From NCBI RefSeq assembly GCF_000816845.1, contig NZ_CP006877.1:3605001-3669000 (forward strand): a DNA stretch of 64,000 bases, read 5' to 3'. The notes below the pieces were generated by a model that was given only the letters and a program-made list of their open reading frames with translations, was not told the DNA's origin and made no database searches. Below, in pieces: positions 18,366 through 27,373 of this stretch (position 1 is its first letter; each line of letters begins with the position of its first letter). A program made the position numbers and the translations under genes. Source of the stretch: Rhizobium gallicum bv. gallicum R602sp (lineage in GTDB: Bacteria > Pseudomonadota > Alphaproteobacteria > Rhizobiales > Rhizobiaceae).

Positions 18366-18386
18366 GATATCGGAATTTCCGATATC
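18366..18386. promoter_or_regulatory. 21-bp perfect palindrome upstream of the putrescine operon
   Basis: GATATCGGAA (18366-18375) and TTCCGATATC (18377-18386) flank a single T. A further CCGGATAT half-site lies near 18414-18421. It begins three bases after the lysR stop and 100 bp before the ydcS start. No T-tract follows, so an operator is more likely than a terminator. LysR-type proteins often bind such interrupted dyads. Confidence 0.7.
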
Positions 18387-18485
18387 GTCTTTCTGATAAA
18401 TGAATTTGCGAAACCGGATATTTCAGCGCACCTTTCAGCCGGGAACAAAATGCCGCAACAAGCGGCACAAACCGGGAGACAGGCG

Positions 18486-19646
18486 ATGAAGTACCTTCTG
18501 AAATCGTGCACTGCTGCCCTCGCAAGCTTAAGCTTCGTGACGCAGGTGGCTGCTGCCGAACCGTTGAAGGCCTTGGACAAGGGTGAGGGTGCGGTCAGCA
18601 TCGTCGCCTGGGCCGGCTATATCGAGCGCGGCGAAACCGACAAGAATTACGACTGGGTTACAGATTTTGAAAAGAAGACCGGCTGCAAGGTTTCCGTGAA
18701 GACGGCGGCGACCTCGGATGAGATGGTGGCGCTGATGAACGAAGGTGGCTTCGATCTCGTCACCGCTTCGGGCGATGCTTCGCTGCGTCTCGTTGCCGGC
18801 AAGCGCGTGCAGCCGATCAATACCGATCTCATTCCGAGCTTCAAAAACCTCGACGAACGCCTTCAGAGCGCTCCGTGGCATACCGTGGGCGGCGTCCACT
18901 ACGGCGTGCCCTATCTGTGGGGGCCGAACGTTTTGATGTACAACACCGATGCCTTCAAGGATAAGGCCCCGACCAGCTGGAAGGTGGTATTCGAAGAAGA
19001 AACGCTGCCTGATGGCAAGTCCAACAAGGGCCGCGTCCAGGCCTATGACGGGCCGATCTACGTCGCCGATGCTGCCATGTATCTGATGGCCCACAAGCCT
19101 GATCTCGGTATCAAGGATCCCTACGAACTCAATGAAGACCAGTATAAGGCGGCCCTCGATCTGCTGCGCGGCCAGCGAAAGCTCGTCTCCCGCTACTGGC
19201 ATGACGCGATGATCCAGATCGACGACTTCAAGAACGAAGGCGTCGTCGCATCCGGCTCCTGGCCGTTCCAGGTGAACCTGATGCAGGCCGACAAGCAGAA
19301 GATCGCCTCGACCTTCCCCGAGGAAGGCGTCACCGGCTGGGCCGACACGACAATGCTTCATGTCGACAGCGAGCATCCGAACTGCGCCTATATGTGGATG
19401 GAGCACTCCCTGTCCCCCAAGGTCCAGGGTGATGCCGCCGCCTGGTTCGGCGCCGTCCCCTCCGTTCCGGCAGCATGCAAGGGCAACGAACTGCTGACCG
19501 ATACCGGCTGCACCACCAACGGCTTCGACCACTTCGACAAGATCAAATTCTGGAAGACGCCTGTTGCCAAATGCACGACACAAAGTGAATGCGTGCCGTA
19601 TCATCGCTGGGTGTCTGACTATATCGGCGTGATCGGCGGGCGGTAG
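18486..19646 (+). CDS. ydcS: Polyamine ABC transporter substrate-binding protein (YdcS-like)
   Basis: Periplasmic receptor for putrescine or a related polyamine. The 386-residue precursor has a signal peptide (MKYLLKSCTAALASLSFV, cleavage near AAA|EP). It resembles E. coli YdcS throughout: AWAGYIERGETDKNYDWV, VKTAATSDEMVALMNEGGFD, LVTASGDASLRLVAGKRVQP, GRVQAYDGPIYVADAA and a C-terminal DYIGVIGGR. ATG 18486 is chosen because GGGAGA precedes it and the signal peptide then starts correctly. It is first in the operon ydcS-T-U-V-patD. A RIME-like repeat of about 150 bp separates it from ydcT, a position where transporters usually need excess binding protein. Confidence 0.94.
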   Translation: MKYLLKSCTAALASLSFVTQVAAAEPLKALDKGEGAVSIVAWAGYIERGETDKNYDWVTDFEKKTGCKVSVKTAATSDEMVALMNEGGFDLVTASGDASLRLVAGKRVQPINTDLIPSFKNLDERLQSAPWHTVGGVHYGVPYLWGPNVLMYNTDAFKDKAPTSWKVVFEEETLPDGKSNKGRVQAYDGPIYVADAAMYLMAHKPDLGIKDPYELNEDQYKAALDLLRGQRKLVSRYWHDAMIQIDDFKNEGVVASGSWPFQVNLMQADKQKIASTFPEEGVTGWADTTMLHVDSEHPNCAYMWMEHSLSPKVQGDAAAWFGAVPSVPAACKGNELLTDTGCTTNGFDHFDKIKFWKTPVAKCTTQSECVPYHRWVSDYIGVIGGR

Positions 19647-19664
19647 TCAACAGGCAGAATGATT

Positions 19665-19816
19665 GCCCCTAATCCTCTCCCACACGCAGGGAGAGGCGAC
19701 ATGCCCCAAAACCTCTCGCCGCTATCTGAAACGCCCCGAGGGGCGAGAGCATCGCCGCGAATCCCCTTCGCCGCGCGCTTGCGGCGAGAAGGTGTCCCGC
19801 AGGCAGGATGAGGGGC
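19665..19816. repeat. RIME-like intergenic mosaic repeat, copy 2 (between ydcS and ydcT)
   Basis: About 152 bp ending in GCCCCTAATCCT (19665-19676) and AGGATGAGGGGC (19805-19816), complementary at 11 of 12 positions. Internal inverted repeats include CTCTCGCC with GGCGAGAG, and CGCCGC with GCGGCG (19769 onward). The transcript would fold into two or three strong hairpins. It lies inside the polyamine operon between the receptor and ATPase genes. Confidence 0.75.
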
Positions 19817-19840
19817 ATCATGTATAACCCGGAGACCCCA

Positions 19841-20827
19841 ATGACCCCCGCCGTCCGTTTCCAGCAGGTTTCGCGCCATTTCGGCCAGGTTCGCGCAGTC
19901 GACGGCGTCGATCTCCAAATCGCACCGGGCGAGTTCTTCGCGATGCTCGGTCCGTCGGGTTCTGGAAAGACGACCTGCCTGCGTCTGATCGCCGGCTTCG
20001 AACAGCCAACGGATGGGCATATCGAGATTTTCGGAGAAACGGCAGACGGTGTCCCGCCCTACCGCCGCAACGTCAACACCGTCTTCCAGGACTACGCGCT
20101 CTTCCCGCATCTCAACATCCTCGACAACGTTGCCTACGGGCTGATGGTCAAGGGCATCGGTAAGGCAGAGCGCACCAAGGCGGCCGAACAGGCGCTGGAA
20201 CTTGTGAAACTTCCGGGCTACGGCGCCCGCCGCCCCGGCCAGCTCTCCGGCGGCCAGCGCCAGCGCGTGGCACTCGCCCGAGCGCTCGTCAACAAGCCGA
20301 AGGTCCTGCTGCTCGACGAGCCGCTTGGCGCGCTTGATCTGAAGCTGCGGGAGCAGATGCAGGAAGAATTGAAGAGCCTTCAGCGCGCACTCGGCATCAC
20401 CTTCGTCTTTGTCACCCACGATCAGGGCGAGGCGCTCTCCATGGCAGACCGCGTCGCCGTCTTCAACAATGGCGGCATCGTGCAGGAGGGTACCCCGCAG
20501 GATATCTACCGCCGTCCGAAGACATGCTTCGTCGCAGATTTCGTTGGTTCCTCGAATGTCATCGCGCCAGATGTAATGACGTCGCTGGGCGGCGAAAAGC
20601 GCTGGGCAAGCCTGCGCCCCGAGGCGATCCATCTCTCCGGCGACGGCATGGAGGCGGCGGTCGAAAACACCAGTTTCCTTGGCGCCGCGACTCGCCTGAC
20701 GGTCGGCATGAGGGGCACACGCCTGCATGTCACACTACCCGCAGGTGCCATTGTGCCGGATATCGGCGCCAGCGTGCGCCTTGCTTGGCAGCCGGCCGAC
20801 GTGCATTACATGGATGATGCAGCATGA
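19841..20827 (+). CDS. ydcT: Polyamine ABC transporter ATP-binding protein (PotA/YdcT type)
   Basis: Cytoplasmic ATPase energising putrescine import. The 328 residues contain Walker A (GPSGSGKTT, about 37-45), Q-loop (QDYALFPHLN), signature [15 protein letters not shown], Walker B (VLLLDEPLGALD) and the H-loop (FVTHDQGEAL). A C-terminal TOBE-like regulatory domain starts near residue 250 (SLRPEAIHLSGDGME). ATG 19841 with GGAG 6 bp upstream is preferred over ATG 19808, which lies inside the mosaic repeat. Its stop overlaps the ydcU start by 4 bp (ATGA), indicating coupled translation. Confidence 0.94.
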   Translation: MTPAVRFQQVSRHFGQVRAVDGVDLQIAPGEFFAMLGPSGSGKTTCLRLIAGFEQPTDGHIEIFGETADGVPPYRRNVNTVFQDYALFPHLNILDNVAYGLMVKGIGKAERTKAAEQALELVKLPGYGARRPGQLSGGQRQRVALARALVNKPKVLLLDEPLGALDLKLREQMQEELKSLQRALGITFVFVTHDQGEALSMADRVAVFNNGGIVQEGTPQDIYRRPKTCFVADFVGSSNVIAPDVMTSLGGEKRWASLRPEAIHLSGDGMEAAVENTSFLGAATRLTVGMRGTRLHVTLPAGAIVPDIGASVRLAWQPADVHYMDDAA

Positions 20828-21792
20828 CAGTGCTTGCCCTGACAAAGCCTGGCGTTACGACCTCCATCTTGCCCGGCCGGGGCGGAATCTTCGGTGGGTT
20901 GTCGGACGCCTTCTGGCGCCATCCGAAGCTACTGCTTTTGCTGATGCTGACACCGCCGCTGCTGTGGCTCGGCATCATCTATATCGGTTCGCTTATCGCA
21001 CTGCTGCTGCAGAGTTTCTTCTCGATCGACGATTTCTCCGGCTTGATCAAATACGAGTTCACGCTTGCGACCTATGCCGAGCTTCTGAACCCGGCCAATT
21101 TCGACATCATCGTCCGTACCGTCGTCATGGCGGTCATGGTGACGATCGCATCGGCCGTCATCGCCTTCCCAGTCGCCTACTACGCCGCGCGCTATGCGCA
21201 GGGAAAGTGGAAGGCGTTTTTCTATCTCGGTGTCATGCTGCCTCTCTGGTCGAGCTATCTCGTCAAGGTTTACGCCTGGAAGCTGATCCTCGCCAAGGAA
21301 GGCATCCTCACCTGGATCTTCGCCAAACTGCATCTCTCATGGCTGCTCGACGCCATTCTTACGCTGCCGGTTGTCGGCGGCAATTCGCTTTCGGTGAGCT
21401 ATCTCGGAACCTTCGTCGTTTTCGTCTATATCTGGCTGCCCTACATGATCCTGCCGACGCAGGCCGCTCTCGAGCGCGTGCCTGCAAACCTGATCGAGGC
21501 CGCCTCCGATCTCGGCGCCACGCCGGGCCAGACCTTCCGCACGGTGCTGTTCCCGCTCGCGCTGCCCGGCATCGTCGCCGGCTCGATCTTCACTTTCTCG
21601 CTGACCCTCGGCGATTACATTATCCCGCAGATCATCGGTTCTTCCCGCCTCTTCATCGGCCAGGCGGTCTATGCGCAGCAGGGCACCGCCGGCAACGTGC
21701 CGCTCGCCGCCGCCTTCTCCGTCGTGCCGATCGTCATCATGGCCATCTACCTCTGGCTTGCAAAGAAACAGGGGGCCTTCGATGCGCTCTGA
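20824..21792 (+). CDS. ydcU: Polyamine ABC transporter permease (PotB/YdcU type)
   Basis: One of two inner-membrane channel subunits, 322 residues with about six transmembrane helices. The first is near residues 36-60 ([20 protein letters not shown]). The EAA coupling loop that docks with the ATPase is [20 protein letters not shown] near residue 225. It overlaps ydcT by 4 bp and ydcV by 11 bp, typical of tight stoichiometric expression. Homology to the spermidine/putrescine permease family is clear; polyamine specificity follows from ydcS and patD. Confidence 0.93.
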   Translation: MTVLALTKPGVTTSILPGRGGIFGGLSDAFWRHPKLLLLLMLTPPLLWLGIIYIGSLIALLLQSFFSIDDFSGLIKYEFTLATYAELLNPANFDIIVRTVVMAVMVTIASAVIAFPVAYYAARYAQGKWKAFFYLGVMLPLWSSYLVKVYAWKLILAKEGILTWIFAKLHLSWLLDAILTLPVVGGNSLSVSYLGTFVVFVYIWLPYMILPTQAALERVPANLIEAASDLGATPGQTFRTVLFPLALPGIVAGSIFTFSLTLGDYIIPQIIGSSRLFIGQAVYAQQGTAGNVPLAAAFSVVPIVIMAIYLWLAKKQGAFDAL

Positions 21793-22597
21793 CCGAGGAC
21801 ACCGCTCCCCTCTCCCCCTGAAGATCGCAGCCGTGAGCGGCCTGCTTTTCCTGCATCTGCCGATCCTTTTGATCTTCGTCTATGCATTCACCACCGAGGA
21901 GAAGAGCTACCAGTGGCCGCCGCCGGGGCTGACGACGCAGTGGTTCGACGTGGCCTGGAACCGGCCTGACGTCTGGGCAGCCCTCGGCCTTTCTGTTCAA
22001 GTCGCCTGCATCGCCACCGCTATCGCCCTGGTGCTCGGCACGCTTTGTGCTGCCGCCGTCAGCCAGACGAAGTTCTTCGGCCGCGAGGTAATCTCTTTGC
22101 TCGTCATTCTGCCGATCGCCCTTCCCGGTATCATCACCGGTATTGCGCTGCGCTCGGCCTTCAGCCTGTTCGACATCCCGTTCTCGGTCTGGACGATCGT
22201 GCTTGGCCACGCCACCTTCTGCGTCGTGGTCGTCTACAACAATGCGGTCGCCCGCTTCCGCCGCACCTCCGGCTCATTGATCGAAGCTTCGATGGACCTA
22301 GGTGCCGACGGCTTCCAGACTTTCCGGCACGTCATCCTGCCGAATATCGGCACCGCGCTGCTTGCCGGCGGCATGCTTGCCTTTGCGCTCTCCTTCGACG
22401 AAGTCATCGTCACCACCTTCACCGGCGGCCAGCAATCGACACTGCCGATCTGGATGCTCGAAGAACTCATCCGCCCGCGCCAGCGCCCGGTCACCAACGT
22501 GGTCGCCATGGCCGTCGTGCTCGTCACCTTCCTGCCGATCCTGGCAGCCTACTACCTCACCCGCGACGGCGACCAAATCGCCGGAGCCGGCAAATAA
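21782..22597 (+). CDS. ydcV: Polyamine ABC transporter permease (PotC/YdcV type)
   Basis: Second permease of the importer, 271 residues with about six membrane helices. The N-terminal helix is near 15-35 ([20 protein letters not shown]). The EAA loop is [20 protein letters not shown] near residue 170. The C-terminal [20 protein letters not shown] sequence is characteristic of PotC relatives. ATG 21782 lies 11 bp inside ydcU. patD follows after 13 bp. Confidence 0.93.
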   Translation: MRSDRGHRSPLPLKIAAVSGLLFLHLPILLIFVYAFTTEEKSYQWPPPGLTTQWFDVAWNRPDVWAALGLSVQVACIATAIALVLGTLCAAAVSQTKFFGREVISLLVILPIALPGIITGIALRSAFSLFDIPFSVWTIVLGHATFCVVVVYNNAVARFRRTSGSLIEASMDLGADGFQTFRHVILPNIGTALLAGGMLAFALSFDEVIVTTFTGGQQSTLPIWMLEELIRPRQRPVTNVVAMAVVLVTFLPILAAYYLTRDGDQIAGAGK

Positions 22598-22610
22598 AAG
22601 GGAGAACATC

Positions 22611-24038
22611 ATGGACACCCAGATGCTGATTGGATCCCGCTTCGAAACGGGCACGGAAACGGACGAACACATCCTGAACCCGAAGACGGGCGAGACGGTG
22701 CTGAATCTGCCGGAAGCCTCGTTCGGCCAGATCGATGCCGCTGTGGAAGCCGCCGGGAAGGCTTTCAAGCGGTGGTCGCAGACGACACCTGCCGAACGCT
22801 CCGGCTATCTGCTGAAGATCGCCGATGCCATTGAGAAAGACGGACAGGGCTTTGCCACGCTCGAAGCACTGAACTGCGGCAAGCCGATCAACGCCGTGCT
22901 CAACGATGAAATCCCGGCGATCGTCGATTGCTACCGTTTCTTCGCGGGCGCTGTCCGCAACCTGCATGGCCCGGTTTCGGGCGAATACCTGCCTGATCAC
23001 ACCTCGATGATCCGCCGCGACGCAATCGGCATCGTCGGCTCGATCGCGCCCTGGAATTATCCACTGATGATGATGGCCTGGAAGCTGGCACCCGCGATTG
23101 CCGGCGGCAACACCGTCGTCTTCAAGCCTTCCGAACAAACGCCGCTGACGGCTCTGAAGATGGCGAAACTGCTCGCTGACATCCTGCCCGAGGGCGTTGT
23201 CAACGTCATCCTCGGTCGCGGAGAAAGTGTCGGCAATGCGCTGATCAACCACCCGAAGATCGCCATGATCTCGATCACCGGCGATGTTGCGACCGGCAAG
23301 AAGGTGCTGCAGGCAGCCGCCAAGTCCGTCAAGCGCACGCATCTGGAACTTGGCGGCAAGGCCCCCGTCATCGTCTTCGACGACGCCGATATCGATGCCG
23401 TAGTTGCAGGCATTCGCACCTTCGGTTACTACAACGCCGGCCAGGACTGCACCGCCGCCTGCCGTATCTATGCTGACGCCAAGGTCTACGACAGGTTCGT
23501 CGCCGATCTCTCCTCGGCGGTTTCCTCGATTAAGTTCAACCAGGCCGAGGACACTGAAAACGAGATCGGCCCGCTGATCTCCAAGCGCCAGCGCGACCGC
23601 GTCGAAAGCTTCGTCACCCGCGCTGCCGAGCACAAGCACATGGAAATTACGACCGGCGGCAAGACCTCAGGCGACAAGGGCTTCTTCTTCACGCCAACCG
23701 TCATCGCCGGTGCCACGCAGGATGACGAGATCGTCCGCCGCGAAGTCTTCGGCCCGGTCGTCTCCGTTACGCGCTTCACCGACGTCGAGGATGCCGTCGC
23801 TTGGGCGAACGACAGCGACTATGGCCTTGCCTCCTCCGTCTGGACCAAGGACATCAGCTGCGGCATGAAGACGGCCGCGCGCCTGCAATATGGCTGCACT
23901 TGGATCAACACGCATTTCATGCTGGTCAACGAAATGCCGCATGGCGGTCTCAAGCAATCCGGCTACGGCAAGGACATGTCGGTCTATGCGCTGGAGGATT
24001 ACACCGCCGTCCGGCACGTGATGATCAATCATGGTTGA
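22611..24038 (+). CDS. patD: Gamma-aminobutyraldehyde dehydrogenase
   Basis: NAD-dependent aldehyde dehydrogenase oxidising 4-aminobutanal, made by putrescine transamination, to GABA. The 475-residue length and sequence follow E. coli PatD (YdcW) closely: [20 protein letters not shown], the catalytic Glu in [10 protein letters not shown] (about residue 247), the catalytic Cys in [13 protein letters not shown] (about 281), and the C-terminal [21 protein letters not shown] precedes the ATG. Co-transcription with the importer gives uptake plus catabolism, though the putrescine aminotransferase that would make the aldehyde is not in this window. Confidence 0.94.
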   Translation: MDTQMLIGSRFETGTETDEHILNPKTGETVLNLPEASFGQIDAAVEAAGKAFKRWSQTTPAERSGYLLKIADAIEKDGQGFATLEALNCGKPINAVLNDEIPAIVDCYRFFAGAVRNLHGPVSGEYLPDHTSMIRRDAIGIVGSIAPWNYPLMMMAWKLAPAIAGGNTVVFKPSEQTPLTALKMAKLLADILPEGVVNVILGRGESVGNALINHPKIAMISITGDVATGKKVLQAAAKSVKRTHLELGGKAPVIVFDDADIDAVVAGIRTFGYYNAGQDCTAACRIYADAKVYDRFVADLSSAVSSIKFNQAEDTENEIGPLISKRQRDRVESFVTRAAEHKHMEITTGGKTSGDKGFFFTPTVIAGATQDDEIVRREVFGPVVSVTRFTDVEDAVAWANDSDYGLASSVWTKDISCGMKTAARLQYGCTWINTHFMLVNEMPHGGLKQSGYGKDMSVYALEDYTAVRHVMINHG

Positions 24039-24147
24039 GTAATTCCGACCAGTATCAGTTGTGATCAAGACCGTCGCAGACAACTGCGGCGGAACAATTT
24101 GGCCTTTCCTGCGTCCTCTTTCTGTATCCAACGCAGAGGAAACATCC

Positions 24148-24321
24148 ATGCTCAAATGGGCTCTCATATTTCTCGTCATTTCGCTGGTTGCCGGGTTCTT
24201 CGGTTTTTCCGGTATCTCAGCCGCCACCGCAACGATCGCGCGCGTCCTTTTCGGCATCGCCCTCGTCATCTTCCTGATCTTCCTGATCTTGGCGCTGATC
24301 GCCGGCCAAGCGGTTCTCTAG
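24148..24321 (+). CDS. Small hydrophobic DUF1328 (YtjA-like) membrane protein
   Basis: A 57-residue protein consisting of two membrane segments ([19 protein letters not shown] and [20 protein letters not shown]) joined by SGISAATAT. This is the full pattern of DUF1328/UPF0391. ATG 24148 is selected by AGAGGAAA upstream; an in-frame extension to 24061 has no family support. Function is unknown; relatives are often envelope- or stress-induced. It stands alone between patD and the convergent DUF1345 gene. Confidence 0.88.
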   Translation: MLKWALIFLVISLVAGFFGFSGISAATATIARVLFGIALVIFLIFLILALIAGQAVL

Positions 24322-24336
24322 AACAGCGTGGCTTGC

Positions 24337-25005
24337 CTAGAGCAGGCTCGCTCCGACATTGATCGCGAGTGCGAGGATCGTCGTATTGAAGAGAAACGAC
24401 AGCACTGCGTGAAGCAGCGCGATCTTGCGCATCGTCATGGTGGAGACGGCAACATCAGCCGTCTGCGCCGCGACGCCGATCGTGAATGAGAAATAGAGGA
24501 AGTCCCAATAGACGGGCTCTTCGATCCTGTCCGGAAAAATCAGGCCTTCACCCTTGTCAGGTCCGCCATAGAATCGATGGGCGTAGTGGATGGTGAAGAG
24601 CGTGTGGAGGAAAATCCAGGAGACCAGGATCGTGACCACCGCCGCGCAGGCCCTGGCGAAGGCGACATCAGGTGGTGCTTCTTTCACGGAATGCAGCTCG
24701 AGCCCAATGCCAGCAATGCTTGCGAGCGCCGCCGCGATCGACAGGAAGAGCACGAAGGTGTCTGAAAAATCCAGATCTTCCGCTCGCTTCCTGATATCCG
24801 CGACTGTCGCCCGAAGCATCCTTCGCCAACTGATACATGTAAAGACGATGGCCGTCACGTTCCAGCCGACCAGCACGTTCTTGGCGTTCACATCCCGGGA
24901 GGTGAGAAGGAGGAAAACGACCAAGCCCGCAATGAAAGCAATGATGATGCTCAGATGCCGGACGGCATAGGTCATTATCGAACTGCGCTGATCGTCATCC
25001 GCCAT
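24337..25005 (-). CDS. DUF1345 integral membrane protein
   Basis: A 222-residue inner-membrane protein with about five or six helices, the first near 18-38 (LSIIIAFIAGLVVFLLLTSR). The family signature DFLYFSFTIGVAAQTADVAV (about 165-185), followed by LLHAVLSFLFNTTILALAIN, identifies DUF1345. GAGGAAAGAC precedes the ATG at 25005. Function is not established. It lies downstream of tal, but a strong terminator separates them, so it probably has its own promoter in 25006-25098 or receives little readthrough. Confidence 0.87.
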   Translation of the reverse strand: MADDDQRSSIMTYAVRHLSIIIAFIAGLVVFLLLTSRDVNAKNVLVGWNVTAIVFTCISWRRMLRATVADIRKRAEDLDFSDTFVLFLSIAAALASIAGIGLELHSVKEAPPDVAFARACAAVVTILVSWIFLHTLFTIHYAHRFYGGPDKGEGLIFPDRIEEPVYWDFLYFSFTIGVAAQTADVAVSTMTMRKIALLHAVLSFLFNTTILALAINVGASLL

Positions 25006-25042
25006 GTCTTTCCTCAGGCTTTATGCCATTGATATCAGTACG

Positions 25043-25078
25043 AAAAAGGCGCGGCCACCATTGGCAACCGCGCCTTTT
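25043..25078 (-). terminator. Rho-independent terminator after tal
   Basis: AAAAGGCGCGG and CCGCGCCTTTT (plus-strand arms 25044-25054 and 25068-25078) form an 11-bp stem with a 13-nt loop. Read leftward it is followed by a run of T. It closes the tal transcript. Confidence 0.88.
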
Positions 25079-25098
25079 AGCCGTTTTCTATGAAGACG

Positions 25099-26064
25099 TC
25101 AGGCAGCAGCGAGCTGCAATTCCTTCTGGACCATCGTGCGAAGCGCTGTCAGGTCCTTGGCGAAGGCGCGAATGCCTTCGGCAAGCTTTTCGGTTGCCAT
25201 CGCATCTTCGTTCATCATCCAGCGGAAGGCCTTCTCGTCGATTTCGATCCTCGGCTCGGCCTTCTTCGTGTCCGGCGAGAGCTTGCGGACCAGCGCGCCC
25301 TGATCGTTGGCGAGTTCGTCGAGCAGCGCCGGGCTGATGGTCAGGCGGTCGCAACCAGCCAGTGCTTCGATTTCACCGGCGTTGCGGAACGAGGCGCCCA
25401 TGACGATCGTCTTGATGTCATGCGCCTTGTAGTAATTGTAGATGTCACGGACAGACTGAACGCCCGGATCCTCTTCCGCAGTGTAATCCTTGCCCGTCGA
25501 CTTCTTGTACCAGTCGAGGATGCGGCCGACGAAGGGCGAGATCAGAAAAGCCTTCGCATCGGCGCAGGCAATGGCCTGGGCCTTGGAGAAGAGAAGCGTC
25601 AGGTTGCAGTCGATGCCCTCCTTCTGCAGCACTTCCGCGGCGCGGATGCCTTCCCAGGTCGAGGCGAGCTTGATCAGAATGCGGTCGCGCTCGATACCGC
25701 GCTCCTTGTAGGAGGCGATGATGCCGTGCGCTTTGGCGATCGATGCTTCAGTGTCGAAAGAAAGGTCAGCATCGACCTCGGTCGATACGCGACCCGGCAC
25801 GAGCTTCGACAAGGCGGCGCCAACGGAAATCGCTAGACGATCGGCAACGGCTGCGGCAACCGCATCGCTGTTTCCGCCCTGTTTCTTGCCCCAGGAGACG
25901 GCTTCCTTGATTGCGTCGGCAAACATCGGCGTTCCGAGTGCCTTCAGAACGATGGTCGGATTGGTCGTGCAATCGACCGGCTTCAGGCGGGCGACAGCCT
26001 CGATATCGCCGGTATCGGCGACGACCGTGGTCATGTCGCGAAGTTGGTCAAGCTTGGATGTCAT
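25099..26064 (-). CDS. tal: Transaldolase
   Basis: Pentose phosphate enzyme that moves a dihydroxyacetone unit from sedoheptulose 7-phosphate to glyceraldehyde 3-phosphate. The 321-residue protein matches TalB-type length. The Schiff-base Lys lies in [11 protein letters not shown] (about 130). Other family motifs are [13 protein letters not shown] near residue 32, [10 protein letters not shown] and the phosphate-site region [23 protein letters not shown] 26064 has AGGGA 8 bp upstream. It is monocistronic and divergent from a SorC regulator, separated by a 322-bp gap. Confidence 0.95.
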   Translation of the reverse strand: MTSKLDQLRDMTTVVADTGDIEAVARLKPVDCTTNPTIVLKALGTPMFADAIKEAVSWGKKQGGNSDAVAAAVADRLAISVGAALSKLVPGRVSTEVDADLSFDTEASIAKAHGIIASYKERGIERDRILIKLASTWEGIRAAEVLQKEGIDCNLTLLFSKAQAIACADAKAFLISPFVGRILDWYKKSTGKDYTAEEDPGVQSVRDIYNYYKAHDIKTIVMGASFRNAGEIEALAGCDRLTISPALLDELANDQGALVRKLSPDTKKAEPRIEIDEKAFRWMMNEDAMATEKLAEGIRAFAKDLTALRTMVQKELQLAAA

Positions 26065-26386
26065 GGTCAAAATCCCTTGTGAACTCGAACTGCTAACTTG
26101 AGCTGCGGACCGGCGCGAGCTCCGCCCGGCAATGAGGTAGTCTACAGGCAGATGAGTTTGCTGCAGGCGAAAACGCGTGCCTTCCCATGTGCCCGCACAT
26201 TGTCTTCCTCGGACAAACGACTGCGTCGGGAATGACTATCGCCATTCCGAAATGAGAAAGTCAAGGACATTTGTGCATTTCAATTGACATAAGTGTCACG
26301 CCCGTCATTATCGCTGGGAACAAGGAAAATGGCCCTGTTTTTCCGCCTCCGGATGCAACTAGGGTGAAACTCAAGCAGGAGAAGAT
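26065..26386. promoter_or_regulatory. Intergenic region between tal and the SorC regulator, with a probable promoter and a small palindrome
   Basis: No gene is seen in these 322 bp. TTGACA at 26284-26289 with CATTAT at 26306-26311 is a possible rightward promoter (16-bp spacer). The dyad TGACA-TAAG-TGTCA (26285-26298) overlaps its -35, so the downstream regulator may control itself. The rest shows only ordinary non-coding sequence. Confidence 0.5.
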
Positions 26387-27373
26387 GTGGTCAAGCTGAA
26401 ACGCGGCACGCACACGGCTTACTCAGAAGCCTCCTCGCTGAGGCTACGCGCCGCGTGGCTCTACTACAATCAGGGCCTGACGCAGAAGGACGTCGCCGAG
26501 CAGCTCGGCATAAGCCGCACGACAGTCATCCGCTTGCTCGACGAGGCGATGAAGCGCAGCGAGGTGCAGATCTGGATCAACGATTCGATCGGCGACTGCG
26601 TCGAGCTTTCCGTGAAGCTGGAGCGCGCCTACGGGCTCGACGAGGCAATCGTTGTGCCCGCTCCCGTCAGTTCCGACGTCGATAGTCTCGCAAAGAGCGT
26701 CGGGCTTGCGCTCGGCCAGTTCCTCTCCGAGGCGATCCCCGACGACTATACGATCGGCGTCGGCTGGGGACGCACGATGACGGCTTCGCTTTCGAGCTTC
26801 CGGCCGCCTCGGCGCACCAATTGTAAGGTCGTCTCGCTGCTAGGCGGCATCGTCGCCGTGCACCAGACAAACCCCATCGACTATACGTGGCGGCTTGCAA
26901 GCCAACTTGGCGCCGAGTGCTACATGTTCCTCTCGCCGCTGCTCGTGGATTCGGTCGAGACGAAGCGTAATCTGATCGAAAAATGCGGGCTGGACACGAT
27001 CTACCGGCTTGCGGAAGACCTTGATCTTGCGATCGTCAGCTGCGGCGACATCGGCCCGCATTCGACATCTCTGTCGGAAGGCTGGATTTCCAAGGCCGAA
27101 CTGCGGCAGCTGATCGAGGCCGGCTGCGTCTGCGACACGATGTTCAATTTTCTGGACAAGGACGGCAACACCGTCGATCACTCGATCAACAGCCGCGTGA
27201 TGTCGGTCGATCTGGACACCCTGAAGAAGGCACGGCACATCGTGCTCTCTTCAGGGGGCGCACACCGCGCCGTCGCGGTCCGTGCCACCATCCGGCGCAT
27301 CGGCTGCAATACGCTGATCACCGACGAGAGCGCCGCAAAGGCGCTGCTCGAACTAGCCGAAATTCACGCCTGA
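26387..27373 (+). CDS. SorC family sugar-binding transcriptional regulator
   Basis: A 328-residue regulator. The N-terminal helix-turn-helix is at about 20-60 (RAAWLYYNQGLTQKDVAEQL, then ISRTTVIRLLDEA). The large C-terminal domain is a NagB/RpiA-like sugar-phosphate sensor (IGVGWGRTMTASLSSF, KVVSLLGGIVA, VSCGDIGPHSTSL, VMSVDLDTLKKARHIVLSSG). GTG 26387 follows AGGAG by 5 bp. It has no adjacent catabolic operon on its strand; the divergent tal gene is the only metabolic neighbour. Effector and targets are unknown. Confidence 0.88.
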   Translation: MVKLKRGTHTAYSEASSLRLRAAWLYYNQGLTQKDVAEQLGISRTTVIRLLDEAMKRSEVQIWINDSIGDCVELSVKLERAYGLDEAIVVPAPVSSDVDSLAKSVGLALGQFLSEAIPDDYTIGVGWGRTMTASLSSFRPPRRTNCKVVSLLGGIVAVHQTNPIDYTWRLASQLGAECYMFLSPLLVDSVETKRNLIEKCGLDTIYRLAEDLDLAIVSCGDIGPHSTSLSEGWISKAELRQLIEAGCVCDTMFNFLDKDGNTVDHSINSRVMSVDLDTLKKARHIVLSSGGAHRAVAVRATIRRIGCNTLITDESAAKALLELAEIHA

